Positions 63,988-64,000 of a stretch of 64,000 nt of DNA are shown here, in pieces (position 1 is the stretch's first letter; each line of letters starts with the position of its first letter). The DNA lies in NCBI RefSeq assembly GCF_048820975.1, contig NZ_JBMEUF010000002.1:653109-717108 (forward strand), written 5' to 3'. The notes under the pieces are model-generated. The model was given only the letters and a program-made list of their open reading frames with translations. It had not been told where the DNA came from and did no database searches. A program made the translations under genes and the position numbers. The DNA is from Glaciecola sp048820975 (GTDB taxonomy: Bacteria > Pseudomonadota > Gammaproteobacteria > Enterobacterales > Alteromonadaceae).

Positions 63988-64000
63988 GCAGACGTAAAAA
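63949..64000 (-). repeat. 52-bp direct repeat, copy 2 (runs to the window edge)
   Basis: Second copy of the repeat at 63768-63819, cut by the window end. The period of 181 bases covers the terminator and the 5S-like hairpin, so the unit may continue as a tandem array to the right. Confidence 0.9.

Overview
The window looks like a chromosomal segment of a marine gammaproteobacterium of the order Alteromonadales (Alteromonas/Glaciecola/Paraglaciecola-like). The evidence is moderate-to-low GC, the gene order coaD-mutM-rpmG-rpmB-radC-coaBC-slmA, UbiA/UbiC/UbiK, a CUT-type TonB receptor without SusD, several c-di-GMP proteins and an imuA-imuB-dnaE2 mutasome. The genus assignment is inference. I see no plasmid, phage or CRISPR structure.

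1-9300: The 3' end of a mesX-like gene is followed by mesD (a short folate-independent methionine synthase) and a MetR-type LysR regulator, then a ThuA-like secreted protein. On the minus strand come an M19 dipeptidase, a protein with a PEP-CTERM-like C-terminus, and a six-gene run of exported or small proteins of unknown role ending in a thioredoxin-fold lipoprotein. A decayed IS3-family transposase fragment closes this part.

9300-25990: A beta-mannan utilisation locus. Outside the inner membrane: a lipoprotein GH26 mannanase with three C-terminal binding-like repeats, a DUF5060/GH5-like lipoprotein and a TonB receptor. Inside: a GPH-type sugar symporter, a mannobiose 2-epimerase-like AGE protein, a GH130 mannosylglucose phosphorylase and a second AGE protein resembling mannose isomerase. 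A flavin-dependent (tryptophan-type) halogenase and a Nudix hydrolase accompany them. A LacI regulator sits in the middle. Six intergenic palindromes around TGTAACCGGTTACA lie before the LacI gene, the symporter, GH130, the second AGE gene, GH26 and the receptor, so the locus reads as one LacI regulon. A tRNA-Arg(CCG) gene lies at its right edge with its 3' end facing the locus.

25990-45450: Housekeeping block: cytochrome c5, a GAF-GAF-GGDEF-EAL protein with a broken EAL motif, rep helicase, ubiK/ubiA/ubiC, an orphan FliL-like protein, glpG/glpE, tdh/kbl, a Wzi-like porin, coaD, mutM, rpmG/rpmB, a GT25 glycosyltransferase, radC, coaBC and slmA. The order echoes the enterobacterial tdh-kbl...coaD-mutM-rpmGB-radC-dfp-dut-slmA block, but dut is missing from its usual place.

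45450-64000: An M28 peptidase and divergent TetR gene, DUF1820, DUF885 and DUF945 proteins, a LexA-boxed imuA-imuB-dnaE2 operon, a ToxR/CadC-like membrane regulator, a periplasmic binding-like protein and two diguanylate cyclases. The last 230 bases hold a 52-bp direct repeat 181 bp apart, an intrinsic terminator and sequence resembling the 3' half of 5S rRNA, all reading on the minus strand. This is probably the edge of an rRNA operon or of a tandem array of 5S-derived elements beyond the window.
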